Of a DNA stretch of 64,000 nucleotides, positions 1-17,717 are shown one piece after another (the first letter of the stretch is position 1; every line of letters begins with the position of its first letter). Below the pieces are notes generated by a model. The model made no database searches, was not told where the DNA came from, and saw only the letters and a list, made by a program, of their open reading frames with translations. Both the position numbers and the translations under genes were made by a program. The DNA lies in the NCBI GenBank assembly GCA_964035795.1, contig OZ038321.1, positions 14,563,971 through 14,627,970 of the forward strand, given 5' to 3'. Origin of the DNA: Pterobdella sp. o SKG-2022 (lineage: Eukaryota > Annelida > Clitellata > Hirudinida > Piscicolidae).

Positions 1-15
1 TCAAACCTGTTCAAA

Positions 16-3000
16 ATGTCATCAAATGGTCTGGAAACTGGCGATGCTACACATTTCCTCTTCACTTCGGAGTCTGTGGGGGAAGGGCACCCTGGTTAGT
101 GGTGGGTGGTGTAATTGGTTTGTCTTGGAGAAATTGTGTGGTTCGTTTGGAATGATTTTGTGGGTTATTATAAAGTAAATAAAAAGGTTACTTCAGAGAA
201 ATAGAGCGAATTATTTTTGAATGAATTAGTTATGGAGGGGTTTCAATGCGTTAACTCAAAACTGTGTTTCATTCTAAGTCATTATATGGTGTGTTAAGAA
301 GTGACTACATGCTGTGTTCATTGGGAGGGGTTTAGTGAGCGTTATAAGTGGGTTTGATACAGAGGTAGTGTGGTGAAAAAGTTTGTTTCATTATGAGACA
401 TTGTGAATCTGTCTCTGTATTTATATTAGTCGGTTTTTAGTCGTTATTAATTGGGGTTCCAGTAGAGCAATAGGTATGTTCTACAGAAAATTTTAAATAA
501 TTTTGATTGGATGTGTGAGAAAGAAAGCTAGGCATTCAAAACCATTATAAAATACATTTTAGCCAACTTTTTGTTATACCGTGTGTTAGAGGCTGATGTA
601 AAGCTTATTTAAGTATAAGATAATGTAATGAAGGATAAGGTGCATTGCAATAGCTCAGTAACAAAGAAGTTGTTGAATGGAGGTTTAAACGTTTGTTAAG
701 CCAAGTGAAGGTTTGTGCACATGAAAATGATTGACAAGTGATGAGTTTGAGAGTGCACGATTTTTTCACGAAAAATTTCTTTTATTTTCTTGAATAAATA
801 CTTTGTGTTTGTTTTTCATACAATTGCGCGGGACTGTTCTACTTTATCACAAGTTTTTTGTTTCTTTTTATAACCTTTGCTGTGAGCTTATTTATTTTTT
901 TTCACGGGTTAATCCAGCTTGAAAATCTTTCATAGTTCCAAAATAATTTTCCAATCATGAAGAGTATATATAAATATTATTAATTATTCACAATATTAAT
1001 TATTATATAATAGAATTACTTTCTTCAATATGTTTATACATAAACTCATAACCAGTTTTTTGTTTTTATCTTATTTTAATTAATTTTCTCCATTAAGAGA
1101 GAGATAATTTAAAAAAGATAGTTTTTTGAAATTAATATAAAATTAATTCTAAAAATATATTCAGTTAAATACATTTGCATAGAATTTCTAAGTTTTGGAT
1201 GACAGTCTATTAAAACTTCCATCAAACAAACTCTGTTATTGACCTTTGATACTCCTCTTTAATGGGACGAGGGTCAAAGCGAAGTCCATAATATTCATCA
1301 ACAACCCTTAATTTATTTTATTATTTTTAAATATTCAGAAAAAATTTCTGCTTTCAAGACCATGTTCTAAAATTTGATTAATTTTTATAGAAATTATTTT
1401 TCATACTTTGTATATCCCACTAAAATAATTAACTAGAATTTTGACATGATTTAATTCAAACGTGTAGAATTAGTGCTGATAACTTCCTTATTCATTTATT
1501 ATTTGAATTTATAAATTTATTCTAAAATGATACCCGATAAAAATTGTCAATGAAGAGAATCTAAATATTAGCACATCTAAAGTTTCTGGTCTGAAGTATC
1601 AGGGATTATTATAGTTAAAACTTGGTCACGTGCCATTGTCAAGTCAAAAAGTTAGAAAATTTTAACACTGATGCGCCTTCAGATGGCTCTGTTCTAACAA
1701 ATTTTTCTACATTGGAATATAAGAATACACTTGTGTCATAATTTCAAAGTATAAAGTTACACCAATATTATAAAAATTTATAATTAACAATCTCAAATCT
1801 CCCACATTGATACTCAGACAAGATGTGTGATCAAATCAGTGATGCTGTGTTGGACGCCCATTTAGTGCACGACCCAGAATCCAAAGTGGCTTGCGGTACT
1901 AACTATGTTGATTTGTAGCTTTGAGTATCTATATTAGAAATATTAACAAATGATCAATATTCAAAACTTCGATGTTGTTTTAAAGCATAGTTTCCTAAAA
2001 TATAAGCTTTATTAATAAGTGATATCACCCTGATCTCATAGAAACTGCCACAAAAACTGGCATGATCATTCTGCTGGGAGAAATCACATCAAAGGTGCCT
2101 ATCTAATTAACATACATCAAATATTTTAAAAAATTAAGTTTTTACTGCTTGGAAATTTCAAAATAACCTACTGGTTTTTCGCATATTGAGTTTTAACGCA
2201 TGGAAATGCCCGTGAAATTGTGGCAATTTTAAATTGTATGACTGGCTACATGTATAAACGGACATTGAATGAATGTATCGTAAAAATAAATTGTATTTAT
2301 TTATTTCTTTCAATTCTGTTTTATGGGGAAAGTTTTTTAATATTGTTTTAATGATCCAAAGGTTGCTATTTTGCAGTTCTATTAATAACTAGCTAGTTCT
2401 TTCTCTTTTTGCCAATCAATGTCTCAATCTTGAGATTGTTTTTGATTATTTTTGCATCTTAGTTTTGTTTATATATTAGCCTTGAGTAATAATAATAATG
2501 CGGTATTTATAAAGCGCTTTTCCTTATAAAGTATTTATTTTTTTAATAAATTAACTTATTTCACATATTTTATTTGTATAAAAAGTTTTTCAAATTAATA
2601 ATTTGCTTTGGTGTCAGCTCAACGTTGAAATTAGAATGCTGAGATTTTTTCACTATGCTATGCGCTTCTATGAGGAGCACAAATAAATTTTATCAAGATA
2701 AAACTTTTTAGAGACATCTTAATGTACTCTTAAATAATATTTAACAATTTTTCACGTCGATATATGAAAGAACTTTATTAACTTTACTGAACAAAAAAAC
2801 AACTATAATTTCGGATAAGTTTAGCTGTTTTTTTGCCCAATAAATGTACTAACGTTTTTCCATGAATCAACGTGAAAATATTGTTGAATATCAAGATTCA
2901 AAGCTTTTTGTTAACTAAGTAACATTTCAAAGATACTTGAAAATGTTATATAATTAACGAAAAGCTTTGTATCTTAATAAAATTTTTTAGTGTTCTTAAA

Positions 3001-5171
3001 TGTACTCATTTTATTGTGCAGGGCAGCTTCTACTCACGAAACTAATTAACTAATAATCTTCTTTAGCCGTAGTAAATATTGCAAATTATTTGAACACTGA
3101 AGCTAATTTTAATAAGTAAAAAGCTTTTCGTTAAATAATGTTACTTTATTTACAAAAAGCTTTGTCCTTAATAAAATTGCCTTAAGTTTTCAAATAATTT
3201 GCTGTAAATAACTAGTGTTGCTCCAATTTTTGTTTCTAAGATTCCTTTATGTACAAGATTGCAATAAGTTCTACCGCGGTACATGTAGTTGAATGCATTT
3301 GATTCCATAACAATATTCATTCAACAGGCGCATGTTGACTACCAAAGAATCGTGAGAGACACAGTCAAAGACATCGGGTACGATGATTCATCAAAAGGTG
3401 TTTTAACCCTACAAGCATTTGAATGTTACATGAAACGTTAATATTTTTCAAATTTTAACCCACCTATTGGTCAAATAAACTAAACATTATTTTTTCATAT
3501 ATATTTAACCTTTCAGGTTTTGACTTTAAGACTTGCAACGTTTTGTTTGCCATTGAAGAACAGTCTCCTGACATCGCTCAAGGAGTGCACGTGGGCAGAG
3601 AAGAAGAAGAAATCGGAGCTGGTGACCAAGGAATCATGTTTGGATACGCTTCCGACGAAACAGAAGAATGCATGCCATTAACCTTAACACTGGCTCACAA
3701 CCTCAACCGCAAGATCGCAGAGTTGAGGAAGAGTGGTGAAATGGACTGGGCACGACCAGATTCTAAAACCCAAGTGACATGCGAGTACAAGATGTTGAAA
3801 GGGGCTTGCATACCTCTCAGAGTGCATACCATTGTCATCTCCGTACAACATTGCCACAAAATCACCCAGAATCAAATTAAAAAGGAGCTCATGGAAAAGG
3901 TTCATTGTTTTTGTTGAAAAATTATGTTTCGATTAGAATATTTAAGAGAACGTTTATAAAATACCACTAATAACGATGATAAAGAAAAAAGGAATCGATT
4001 ATGTTTGCAGGTGGTGAAAACTGTGATCCCTGCCAAGTACCTCGATGACAACACCATCTACTACCTTAACCCTTCAGGCAAGTTCGTCATTGGAGGTCCC
4101 CAGGTCAGTGGCCTTGTCAAAATGTTTTAATTTAAACTAATTTCAATTCAATTATAAACAATAAAAAATGAGCATAAAATGTAAAAATCAGTTAATAATC
4201 TTCAAAAACTAGATAATAAACTTAATCAAAAGATCATGAAGTTTAAATTCTTGAAACCTTTAGGGAGATGCGGGTCTGACTGGCAGGAAAATCATTGCAG
4301 ACACGTACGGAGGGTGGGGGGCTCATGGAGGTGGTGCCTTCTCGGGTAAGGACTTTTCCAAAGTTGATCGTTCTGCCGCCTATGCTGCAAGGTTTGCTTT
4401 AGTATAAACTTTTAAAGAATCATCCAATTCCTTTCATGACTTAACCGTACTATATTACATTTTTTAAATGAAGATTAATAGATGAGGTTTTAAAAACCGA
4501 AAAAAATTGAATGATAGCAAATATTGCAAAGATGGGTGGCTAAATCCCTGGTGAAGGCAGGTTTGTGTCGCAGGGTGCTTGTCCAAGTGTCATATGGTAT
4601 TGGAGTCGCAGAACCTCTTTCCATCTTCGTTAACTCTTACGGAACTGGTATACAGCATTCATCAGATGTTTCATGAATTAGAATTACTAAATAATAACGA
4701 AGAAGATTATATTGAAATTGACTAGATATCTTTTGCTATTTTTTAAAACGAATTCTTATTAAAGCTTATCTTGATACTTATGAAGGGTTGAAATCAGATA
4801 GCGAACTCTTGGCAATCATTAACAACAATTTCGATCTGACACCTGGTCGTATTGTCAAGTTAGTTAATAACTTTACTTTTTTCTAAGTTTTTTCACTGAA
4901 TAGTATAATCTATTTGTTTCATTAGGTTTTATAAATTCAAATCTAAACAATTGAATAAAATAATTTTATTTGCCTTCATGGATATGTTTTGCATTATTTA
5001 ATATTTCGGGTGAAACTTGAAATACAACTTTGAACTCCACTAAACCATCTGTAAAACAACCATCACAGAGACTTGAACCTCAAAAAGCCAATATACCGTA
5101 AAACGGCGTCTTACGGCCATTTTGGAAGAGCTGAATTCCCTTGGGAGCAACCCAAAAAACTAAAATTTTGA
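16..5171 (+). CDS. MAT2A-like: S-adenosylmethionine synthetase (methionine adenosyltransferase), 10 exons
   Basis: This cytosolic enzyme makes S-adenosylmethionine from methionine and ATP. Exons read 16-94, 1818-1895, 2042-2094, 3328-3397, 3517-3899, 4011-4103, 4264-4391, 4532-4647, 4765-4858 and 5069-5171. They sum to 1197 nt, or 398 residues, close to the roughly 395 of animal MAT2A. Family signatures are present: GEGHPDK spans intron 1, [11 protein letters not shown] lies in exon 5 and GGGAFSGKD in exon 7; the C-terminus carries [12 protein letters not shown]. The start ATG at 16 gives the expected N-terminus ahead of [11 protein letters not shown]. Only 15 nt of upstream sequence is in the window, so promoter and 5' UTR are not visible. 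The largest exon is 3517-3899. All splice sites are GT/AG and all phases agree. Identification is secure; whether it is orthologous to MAT1A or MAT2A cannot be decided here. Confidence 0.96.
2483..2532 (-). repeat. 3' tail of tRNA-derived SINE
   Basis: On the minus strand this reads AAGCGCTTTATAAATACCGC followed by a short ATT-type tail. The same module ends the fuller SINE at 32820-33006, which identifies it as a truncated 3' end. It sits in MAT intron 3. Confidence 0.6.
2690..2945. repeat. Palindromic MITE-like element in MAT intron 3
   Basis: Imperfect inverted repeat. The left arm contains CAATTTTTCACGTCGAT and the right arm ATCAACGTGAAAATATTGTTG, which pair. A related hairpin with the same arm sequence occurs at 9081-9300. 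No coding capacity. Boundaries are approximate because the outer arms are diverged. Confidence 0.55.
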
Positions 5172-6640
5172 TGCAGAAAAGCCATTTTTGATTGATGCAT
5201 TGCTCAGTGTTTCCTTTTAATTGTATAAATAGGATTTTTCTTGTTAGTTTTTGAAGTTTTGCAGATTTTTTTAAAAATTGGTAATTTTATATTCTAAATC
5301 AGTATTTTTTAAATGAATTATTGTTATGAAAATATTTTTCTTGAATATTTTTTGGGATTTAAAATAATTGAAGACAGCACACATTTTAATTGATGATTTT
5401 TGTATAATTATAACTTTATATGAATAGAACGTATTTATTATATTTACGAAAGTAAAAACTTAAATAGTTTTCAAACTCTTAGAAAGTTTTTGTTATTTTT
5501 ATGAAATTTTATTCAAAAATCAAGTTTGTATATTTGAAACTAATTTTGAAAAGATAAAATTTTAGATTGTAAATAGAAACTTCGTAATCGAACTAAAGTG
5601 GTCGAACTGATAGTATTAGAGCGTGAAAACGATAAAATTTATAATGAGTGTTTCGAGATAAAACTATTTCAGACTAATATTGATAAAAATGTGGATATAT
5701 CTAGAGTTTGTTCAAAAGCATATGTGATTGACAATTAATTAAAAAGGTGTTGAATGGATGAATTAAAAATTTACATGGTAATGTAAGTTTATATAGGAAA
5801 ACTTTCTAACTTAATTTAATATACGTAACAATTTTACGCTGTTTCATTAAAAATTAAATTATTTCTAGATGTATAAAGTAGCATTTTAGTAATAAGTCTG
5901 AATAGACAAGAGAGGATTACGAAGCTTTAACTTGATTATTTACCAAGTTATTCTATATTTTCTTATATCACCATTTTGTCACTATTATGATGTTATCTGA
6001 TGAATATTTTAACCTTAAAAGTAAAACTTGAAATTCTTTTTTTCACTATGTAAATAAATTTTGAAGGGTAACTATGATCAGTTAAAGGTATCAAATCATC
6101 GGTATCGACAAAGATTTTCGTAATATAGTTCGTGAATTTTTTTTGTTTTAAAAATACATTCTCTGAAGTTAAAATGAAAACAGCTTGGATTGTACAAGAA
6201 TGTCAAAATTCTATTTTTTTTAATCAATTGAATTTGATAAGAAGCGATGAATGTGAACAAAAATTTAACTATTTTTTATTAAATGTAAACAAAAAAATTA
6301 ATTAAAAAACGAAAATTTTTAAGGTTTGATGCCGTCAATTATATTTTAAACTAAAATGTAGTTAAATTTTAGAATGTAACAAAATTATCTAGGCAAATAT
6401 ATTTTTCTAATTTTATTGAAAGATATCAAAATATTGAACTTTAGTCAAGATAATTTTATCTTTAAAAGCAAAATCATATGGGAAATAGATTTCATATATA
6501 ATGTATTGTATATTGGCTTTGCAAATTAGTATTTAAACAAATCATGTGAATTTTTAAACACTTCAGGAAGGGAAAGTAAGTCCGCAATTAAATATTTTAA
6601 AGTTAGATATATAAATTGTGTAATTCATAAAAAAATAAAT
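5172..6640. other. Intergenic AT-rich stretch after MAT
   Basis: No gene found. The sequence is strongly AT-rich with no protein-like open frame. The last 100 bases or so are duplicated upstream of the second iminopeptidase copy near 16640-16750 (shared AACACTTCA and the acceptor-like TTTTTATTTCAG), so this is the left edge of the duplicated block. No clear polyadenylation signal for MAT was recognised. Confidence 0.5.
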
Positions 6641-6653
6641 TTTTATTTCAGGC

Positions 6654-11133
<4,480 letters not shown>

Positions 11134-13367
11134 TGGTTGATTCGTCATTCCAAATGTGCAGTTGAAGGGATTTGATCGATTTTTTCACGTCATAATTAAT
11201 ACCATTCAAATTGAATTATTTGGTTTTTATTGCTTTTATTGGAATATTTTTAATACAAAAAATTTGTTGAATAAACTTTTATTGTCTGAATGAAGACTCT
11301 AAACTAAATATCAAAAATCAAATGTTTATCAAATAAAAAGTTGGAAAAAGAAAAAAAAGAATATGCAAGAATAATTTTTAAGCTTGATGCTTTTTAGTTG
11401 CAAGAAGTTGTTTTCTCGTATGAAGAAAACTAATCTAATAATATTTTGATAAAATTATAAGCCAGTTCGACCTTTGTGCTTTATTTTTTTTATGAAAGTA
11501 CGCAAATTAACTAACATAATTAAAGCCTTCAAGCACTAAAAACCGATTTGTTTTTACCCAGTTATGCTTATTAACATTAAAATCCTGAAAGATGCAAGCG
11601 CAAAACAGCTTCTTAAATGAAAGAAACTAATTTTGATAGAACAGGTCAATTTGAAAGAAAACGGACTAGAACTCGTCAGACTTGAAAGCGATCTCTGGAG
11701 AAAATAAAACTGTGTGTGACGCAGATTTAACCTGTAGTTAATGTTGGTGAGCATGCTTGATGAAAGCTGGCTTACTGAGTCATCGACGTCGCGTGTCTCC
11801 GGTTAAGCATGAAAGGAGCAGTTCAAATAAAATCAATTACGAGTATGATTATAGTGGCATTAATTTCAGGAGTTTCTAGACCACTGAATATATGAACTAT
11901 AAATACAATATAATGTAATGTAAGTTTTCCTAAAAATGACAATTTTAACAAGGATTATGCAAGTATAGCTAAGTAAAAAAAACAGGCAACTAGGACTATA
12001 TGAAAAAAAGATTTGTTGTTTGAAACAAAAGCAACCATAATAATAAATATAAATGAGATTTAATAAACTGAGTTGATTTTATGAATGTATTATTCTTAAT
12101 TAAACATGTGATAATTCGCAAAAAAATATCAAGATAAAACAAAGGGTAACAATTGAAGTCAAGGTAAAACAGAATGTTCAAATATATTCAAAGTTTTTCG
12201 TTTGCCGGTCTACGGCTCCTTCCAGTTTCCATTGCTCTCTGTTTTACGCTAGCTCAACTGTCGGTTCGATGTTCAATTTTTCGTTTTTGATGGTTATTAA
12301 AAAACATGTACTAGGGTTTTCATGCTTTGCGTTTTTGTCTTAAGGCAATCAAAGGTAGTTTGTTTGGCTGGAGAAAATTCATCCATACACAGAATATGGC
12401 TTAACATTTACTAGCGTGGCCTTGTCATGAGTTGAAAAACTGGTTCAATCAGAGCATTTATGGTTTATGTTTTTATGTGGTTCGACCATGAAACTTTCCC
12501 ATGCGTGCTGAACCATTCTGCGGTTACAACTGTCCACCGATCATATCATCCTTTATTCATCGCCCACGTGCTGCAACCAAATGCATGATGCTTTGAACGT
12601 AAGCTTTATATATCTCTATCTTTTTGTTTCTTGTGATGCTTGACTTTTATATTTTTTAAGCTTGAGCATCACCGTTGGAGTTGACTGCTTTGACCTTTGG
12701 CGCCATTCGAAAGGGGCCTGTAGAAATTATATTGGCGGTTCAAGTAGTCGATCTTTATAATCAAAAATTAGATAATTCAGTTAAAAATTACAAAAGATTA
12801 TTATTTGACCTAATTCTGCAGCTTCAATTTGTAATTCGATAATACAGTACAATAACATACAAGAACTATCAAATCTTCTTTCAAGATGAATTCGGATTTT
12901 TGTTTTTCATAGAATGAAAATGAATTTTGAACATCAACAACTTTACTTAATAACAAACAATACAAAGATAAACACTTGATGGGTTTTTTCGGGGGTGATA
13001 AAGGCTGACATTGCTCGGATGCAAATGCTATAAAAGATGAAAAGAATTATAATTATTAAAAATATTATTAGTACCTCCAATAATGCAAGTTCATCTTACG
13101 AAAAGCTTCGTGGAATAAGTTTACAATGAATTTACTTTTTCAAATTTTGATTAAAACTAACATTTGATAGATAACACTTCTTCAATAATTTTTTTTTCAA
13201 ATAATTCTACAAAATGAGACACTATTTTAATCCTTTTTTTATTCAATCAAAATGGTCGAAAAATTAAACTGTTAAAATTCATTAGTATATTTCCAAATGC
13301 ACTTTTAGCAGCCGTTCTTTCTGTTTGTTTTTGCTATGAACTGTTTTTTCTCCTTTTTAAGGTATTT
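11134..13367. other. Iminopeptidase 3' region and intergenic DNA
   Basis: AATAAA at 11270-11275 is the likely polyadenylation signal of the upstream gene. Sequence from about 11134 to 11520 is repeated, diverged, at 21605-22060 and partly after 19444. A short copy of the dispersed AAAAGCTTCGTG motif lies near 13095. No gene was recognised between 11520 and 13367. Confidence 0.5.
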
Positions 13368-15660
13368 TTGAACTTTTCTATCTTTTCCAACGTTGTCACT
13401 TTCCCTCTCATTCTTCTGGCAACACCATTGATCTTTTCATCACATCATCTTTTATCAAACCCATTAGTATTCTTGCTCACCCAGTCCCTTTCTCTGATCA
13501 TCATCTTATTCAATCTTCCTTTCCTACCAACCCCATTAAACTCTCCTTCACTGTCAAGGTATCTACTCGCTTCTGGTCTCAACTTGACAAAAAGCTTATC
13601 ATCCAACTTTTTTCTGCTTCTTTTTTTGACTCTTCTTCTTTCACTGATGTTGATGACTCTGTTTTTGTTCTAGACTATCTTCTCAATAATACTTTGAATG
13701 TGCTTCTTCCCATTAAATCTTTTACCTACCGTCTTTCCTCCTTCAAAGCTCCTTGGTTTGATGGTCAATGCGTCACATCCAAACGTACTTTACTCAAGCT
13801 TGAACGTTCTTATCGTTCCTCTCCCTCTTCTTCCTCTCATGTTCTTTGGCTTTCTCATCTATCAACCTATCGCTCTCTCCTCCACTTCAAACACTCAAAT
13901 TTTCTTATTTCTTCCATCAAATCTGCTTCCTCTTCTTCATCTCGTTGGAAAAATCTCAATGTTATTTTTTTCAAACAATCTCCTCCTCCTTTTCCTTCTC
14001 AAGATTTTCATGATTTTTTCCATTAGAACTAATCACTCATCATCTCACACTCCTCTAGCGTTTTCTCCTGCTTCCGTCTCTTTTTCTCACTTTTCACCCA
14101 TCACCTTCACAGACCTCATCACTATCATCAAATCTGTATCTTCATCTTCCTGCTCCCTTGACCTAATTCCTCTCAAAATTCTTAATGATCTTTCTTCTTT
14201 CTTCTATCTCATCATTCTCAATCTTATAAACCTTTCTCTAGCTACTTCTAAATTTTCCACATCTTTTAAATCATTTATCGTTACTCCAATACTGAAAAAA
14301 CCTTTTCTCGATCCTTCTATCATCTCCAACTACCATCCCATTTCTAACCTTTCCTTTTTTTTTAAATTTTTGAAAAAGCTATTGACTTCCAATTTTCAAA
14401 CTTTCTTCTTTCTAACAATCTTCTTCCCTCTACCCAATCTGGTTTTTGACCCTCCCACTCTACTAAAACTTGCCTTCTAAAAATCTCTAATGATGCTTTT
14501 CTAGCTTCCGACTCTGGCAAGCTTTCTCTTGACTTTTCTTCTGCTTTCGATACTGTCGACCATTCACTTTTACTTCAGCATATCAACTCTTCTTTTGGTA
14601 TTTCGGCTCTTTACATTCCGGGCTTACCTCCTATCTTTCTAACCGTTCCTCCACTGTTTCTATTAACAACTTTTCTTCTCCTTTCTCTGTTTCTTTTGGT
14701 GTTCCTCAGGGATCTGTTTTCGGACCTCTTTATTCTTTTTACCTCTCATCTCTCTTGTCTTATCTAATCTTTCTCTTTCCTAAGTCAACTTTTTGCTGAT
14801 GACACCTACATCTTCTCTTATTTTCCTCTTATTTCTCTTTCTTCTACTCTTGAAAGGCTTAGTCTTTGTCTTCTATTCTTTCATGGAGTGACTCCATGCA
14901 TCTTAAACTTAATCTTTTTAAATTTAACTTTATCTATCTCTCTAGGTCCAAATCTTTTCCTTCTTCTCTCTCCCATTATTATCTCTGACCTTACTATCTA
15001 GCCCTCTTCCACTATTCGTTGTCTTGGCTTTCTTCTTGATTTTTCCCTTTCTTTTAATCCTAAAATTTTCTCTGTTGCTTCTTCTTGTTTTATTCACCTA
15101 CGTCGTATCAGACAGATCTCTTCTTATCTCGATAATGCCTCTCTTATGATTCTTTTCTGCTCTCTTGTTCTCTCCCAACTTAATCACTGCAACTTTTTGT
15201 ACTATAATCTTCTTAAATCTACTCTAACTAAAGCTTTCAACTCTGCTGCACGCCTCGTCTCATACTCCTAAATTTTCCCATATCTCTCCATCTTGTCGAT
15301 CGCCACTGGCTACCTCTTCACTTTCGCTCTTCCTTCAAAATCTGTTCTTTCGTGTTCAAAATTTAGCATTCTACTTCAGCTTCTTATATTTCTAACCTCT
15401 TACTACCTCCTAAACTTGCTGGCCTACGGTCCTCTACTCGCTTTCAACTCTTCATTATCTCTCTCATTCTTACGCTAAAACTGCTTTTTCTTTTTCTGGT
15501 CCATTTCTCTGGAACTCTTTTCTTTCTAATCTTAAATCTTCTTCTTATCTTATTTTTCTTAGAAACTTAAAAACCTACTTCTTCAAGCAGTTCAGAGCAG
15601 AGCGCCTCTGAACTATGCGTAAGAGGCGCTATATAAATAATTCATATTATTATTATTATT
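13368..15660 (+). mobile_element. Decayed non-LTR retrotransposon (CR1/L2-type LINE)
   Basis: A C/T-rich block whose three forward frames together give endonuclease and reverse transcriptase fragments. An endonuclease C-terminal SDHHLIQ lies near 13493. RT motifs follow: SLDLIPLKILNDL near 14155, SNYHPISNL near 14326, LDFSSAFDTVDHSLL near 14530, GVPQGSV near 14698 and the catalytic FADDTYIFS near 14795. The reading frame breaks many times, so no protein is made. The 3' end has a GCGCCTCT/AGAGGCGC hairpin and an ATT microsatellite tail, typical of L2/CR1-like ends. It is 5'-truncated and lacks a recognisable ORF1. It inserted between the two iminopeptidase copies. Confidence 0.85.
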
Positions 15661-16640
15661 AATGAGAACAGGTTATTTATATTATTATGAAAACATAGGT
15701 TTTTTAAAGTGTAACTAATATAGATTTGTCCCATTGTCACCATTAAACTTTGCCCAATAGCTCAAAAGTCTTCTGTACGGTATTGTTTATTATTGAATCT
15801 AAAGTGTGATACTAAACAAAGATTCATTAATTCTTCTATCTCACCTGTTGTCAATTTAGTAATTTTTTGTAGTCTATTATTCTTTTTTTTTTGATAAGAT
15901 AAATCGATACAATGCTTAAGCATTAAAGCTCACCATTTCTGCGTATTTTTTATTTTTATGTTTTTGATGTTTTCAACAAAATTTTGAAAGTTTTTACAAA
16001 TACTTTTTGATACATCAACGGCTGAATTTATTATGGGTATTCTTGTGAACAGTTTCTATGGGAAATAATGTTTCTAGCTGAAAAGTTCTTTTCCGGTTTG
16101 TGCTTATATAACTTTGAAAACCTGTGATGTGGTCGATTCTGAAGGGGGAATGTTTTTATAACCTGTTTCCTTTATTTTTTCTTCTTTTTTTAGTAAGATA
16201 AATTTTTTTTTGTATTTTTGTTTCTAGTGTTTTTTATGCCCTTTATTTTCTTTTATATCTCTGAACGCTTCACATACTTTTTCCCCAAGTTTTTGTGAGC
16301 CTATGGTCACGAAACCCATTGCTTTTTTTTCACAAAGAGTCAAGTTGCTGGAATTGATTCTTTTTTTTTCTTATTTGCATTAAATAGTACAGGTTAGAGT
16401 CATTGAGGGGAAAATTTTATAACGTCATATCTTGCTCAATACATATTGCACAACATTAGGTGAAAATATGAATAAAATAGAGTATAAAACGCAACGCAAA
16501 CTTTTGTGCCATAATATAAATGATAATAAATAAAATAGATTTGATTTATTTTTGTATAGTTTTCAAATTCTAAAAAAAATTTCTAAAATTTTATTAGTGT
16601 GCTTAGCAAAGTCACAAATAGCAGTACAAGTGCTTTTTTA
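15661..16640. other. Intergenic DNA before second iminopeptidase copy
   Basis: T-rich low-complexity sequence with no recognised gene. From about 16640 onward it matches the 5' flank of the first iminopeptidase gene (near 6535), which places the left edge of the duplicated segment here. Confidence 0.45.
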
Positions 16641-16940
16641 ATGAACCGATCGTGTGAATTTATAAACACTTCAAGAAAGATAGTACGTTTAAATTCCGAT
16701 ATTTCAGAGTGTGATATATAATCTATTAAATTCATAAAAGATTAAATTTTTATTTTAGGCATGTCTTCTAAGAAAGTTACCGACTACTATCCAGAGATCG
16801 AGGTCTTTGACAAGGGGTACTTGAAAGTTTCGAGTCTGCATGAAATCTATTATGAACAAGCCGGTAATAAAAGTGGAAAACCTGTTATTTATTTGTGAGT
16901 TAATAATTGCATGGAATATTTAAAATAAGAATCATTTTTT

Positions 16941-17108
16941 CGGTCCGTATAACTCAGCTAGTAGAGCATTAAACTAATTACCTCAAGTTACCGGGTTCGA
17001 TCCCGCATAGGCCGACAATTGGCTTCTGTTTGACAGTCGGTTTCGCTACATTAAATTTGTGGCAAGTGCTTTGATTTATAAGAAAAAGCGCTTTAAATTA
17101 CATTATAT
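16941..17108 (+). repeat. tRNA-derived SINE in pseudogene intron
   Basis: The head resembles a tRNA with A-box-like AACTCAGCTAGTAGAGC and B-box GGTTCGATCCC. The body has TTTCGCTACATTAAATTTGT and AAAAAGCGCTTTAAAT. It lies in the interval where exons 2 to 6 were lost. Confidence 0.75.
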
Positions 17109-17717
17109 AGATTTTTATTTGATTTTTTCAAAAGAAAAAACGGTATAGCATTCAAATAAAAACACTTTTTGGGGTTTTTTTAGTCCACTAAGCTTTTCAT
17201 AAAATGAACAAAAATTTTAACTAATTTTAGTGAAAAAGCAGTATCAACCTACACTAAATCCATTATAATATCATTCATAGAATCTTTCAAATCTTCATTC
17301 TAAGATTTTGATTTGTTTTAAAATTTTATGTAATATAAAAATGAAATTGTTTGTGATAATAATGGCTTTCAATGTTTCTTAAGGGTTTTATATTAACGTG
17401 GTTTCTCTGAGGTTGATAAGTGATGCATATATTGGCATCGCCATGTGAAACGTCCTATCATTGTTATAGAGACGTGATTTATAAAACCTCGTTCAGTAAT
17501 TTCAGCGGAAGAAAAATTTAATAGATCCAATATAGTTTATTAAAAAATCAACGAGTTGATTACAAAAACTTGAATGCATAACATACGATTGCTATAATAA
17601 TACACTAATTTTTGTTATTGAAAATTAAATAATGATAATGAACATAAAGATGCAAGTGGAATGTGCACACTGATGGAGTGAGTGGGAAATGGCCACATCG
17701 CGGTCTGTTGTGCTGAT

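Noticed and set aside
13368..14480. Three overlapping hydrophobic Ser/Leu/Phe-rich frames as membrane proteins
   Set aside because: The C/T-rich bias of the decayed LINE generates them; the aligned RT motifs explain the block.
16941..17015. Possible tRNA gene
   Set aside because: A-box-like and B-box sequences are present, but the cloverleaf does not close properly and the unit continues into a SINE body shared with other copies.
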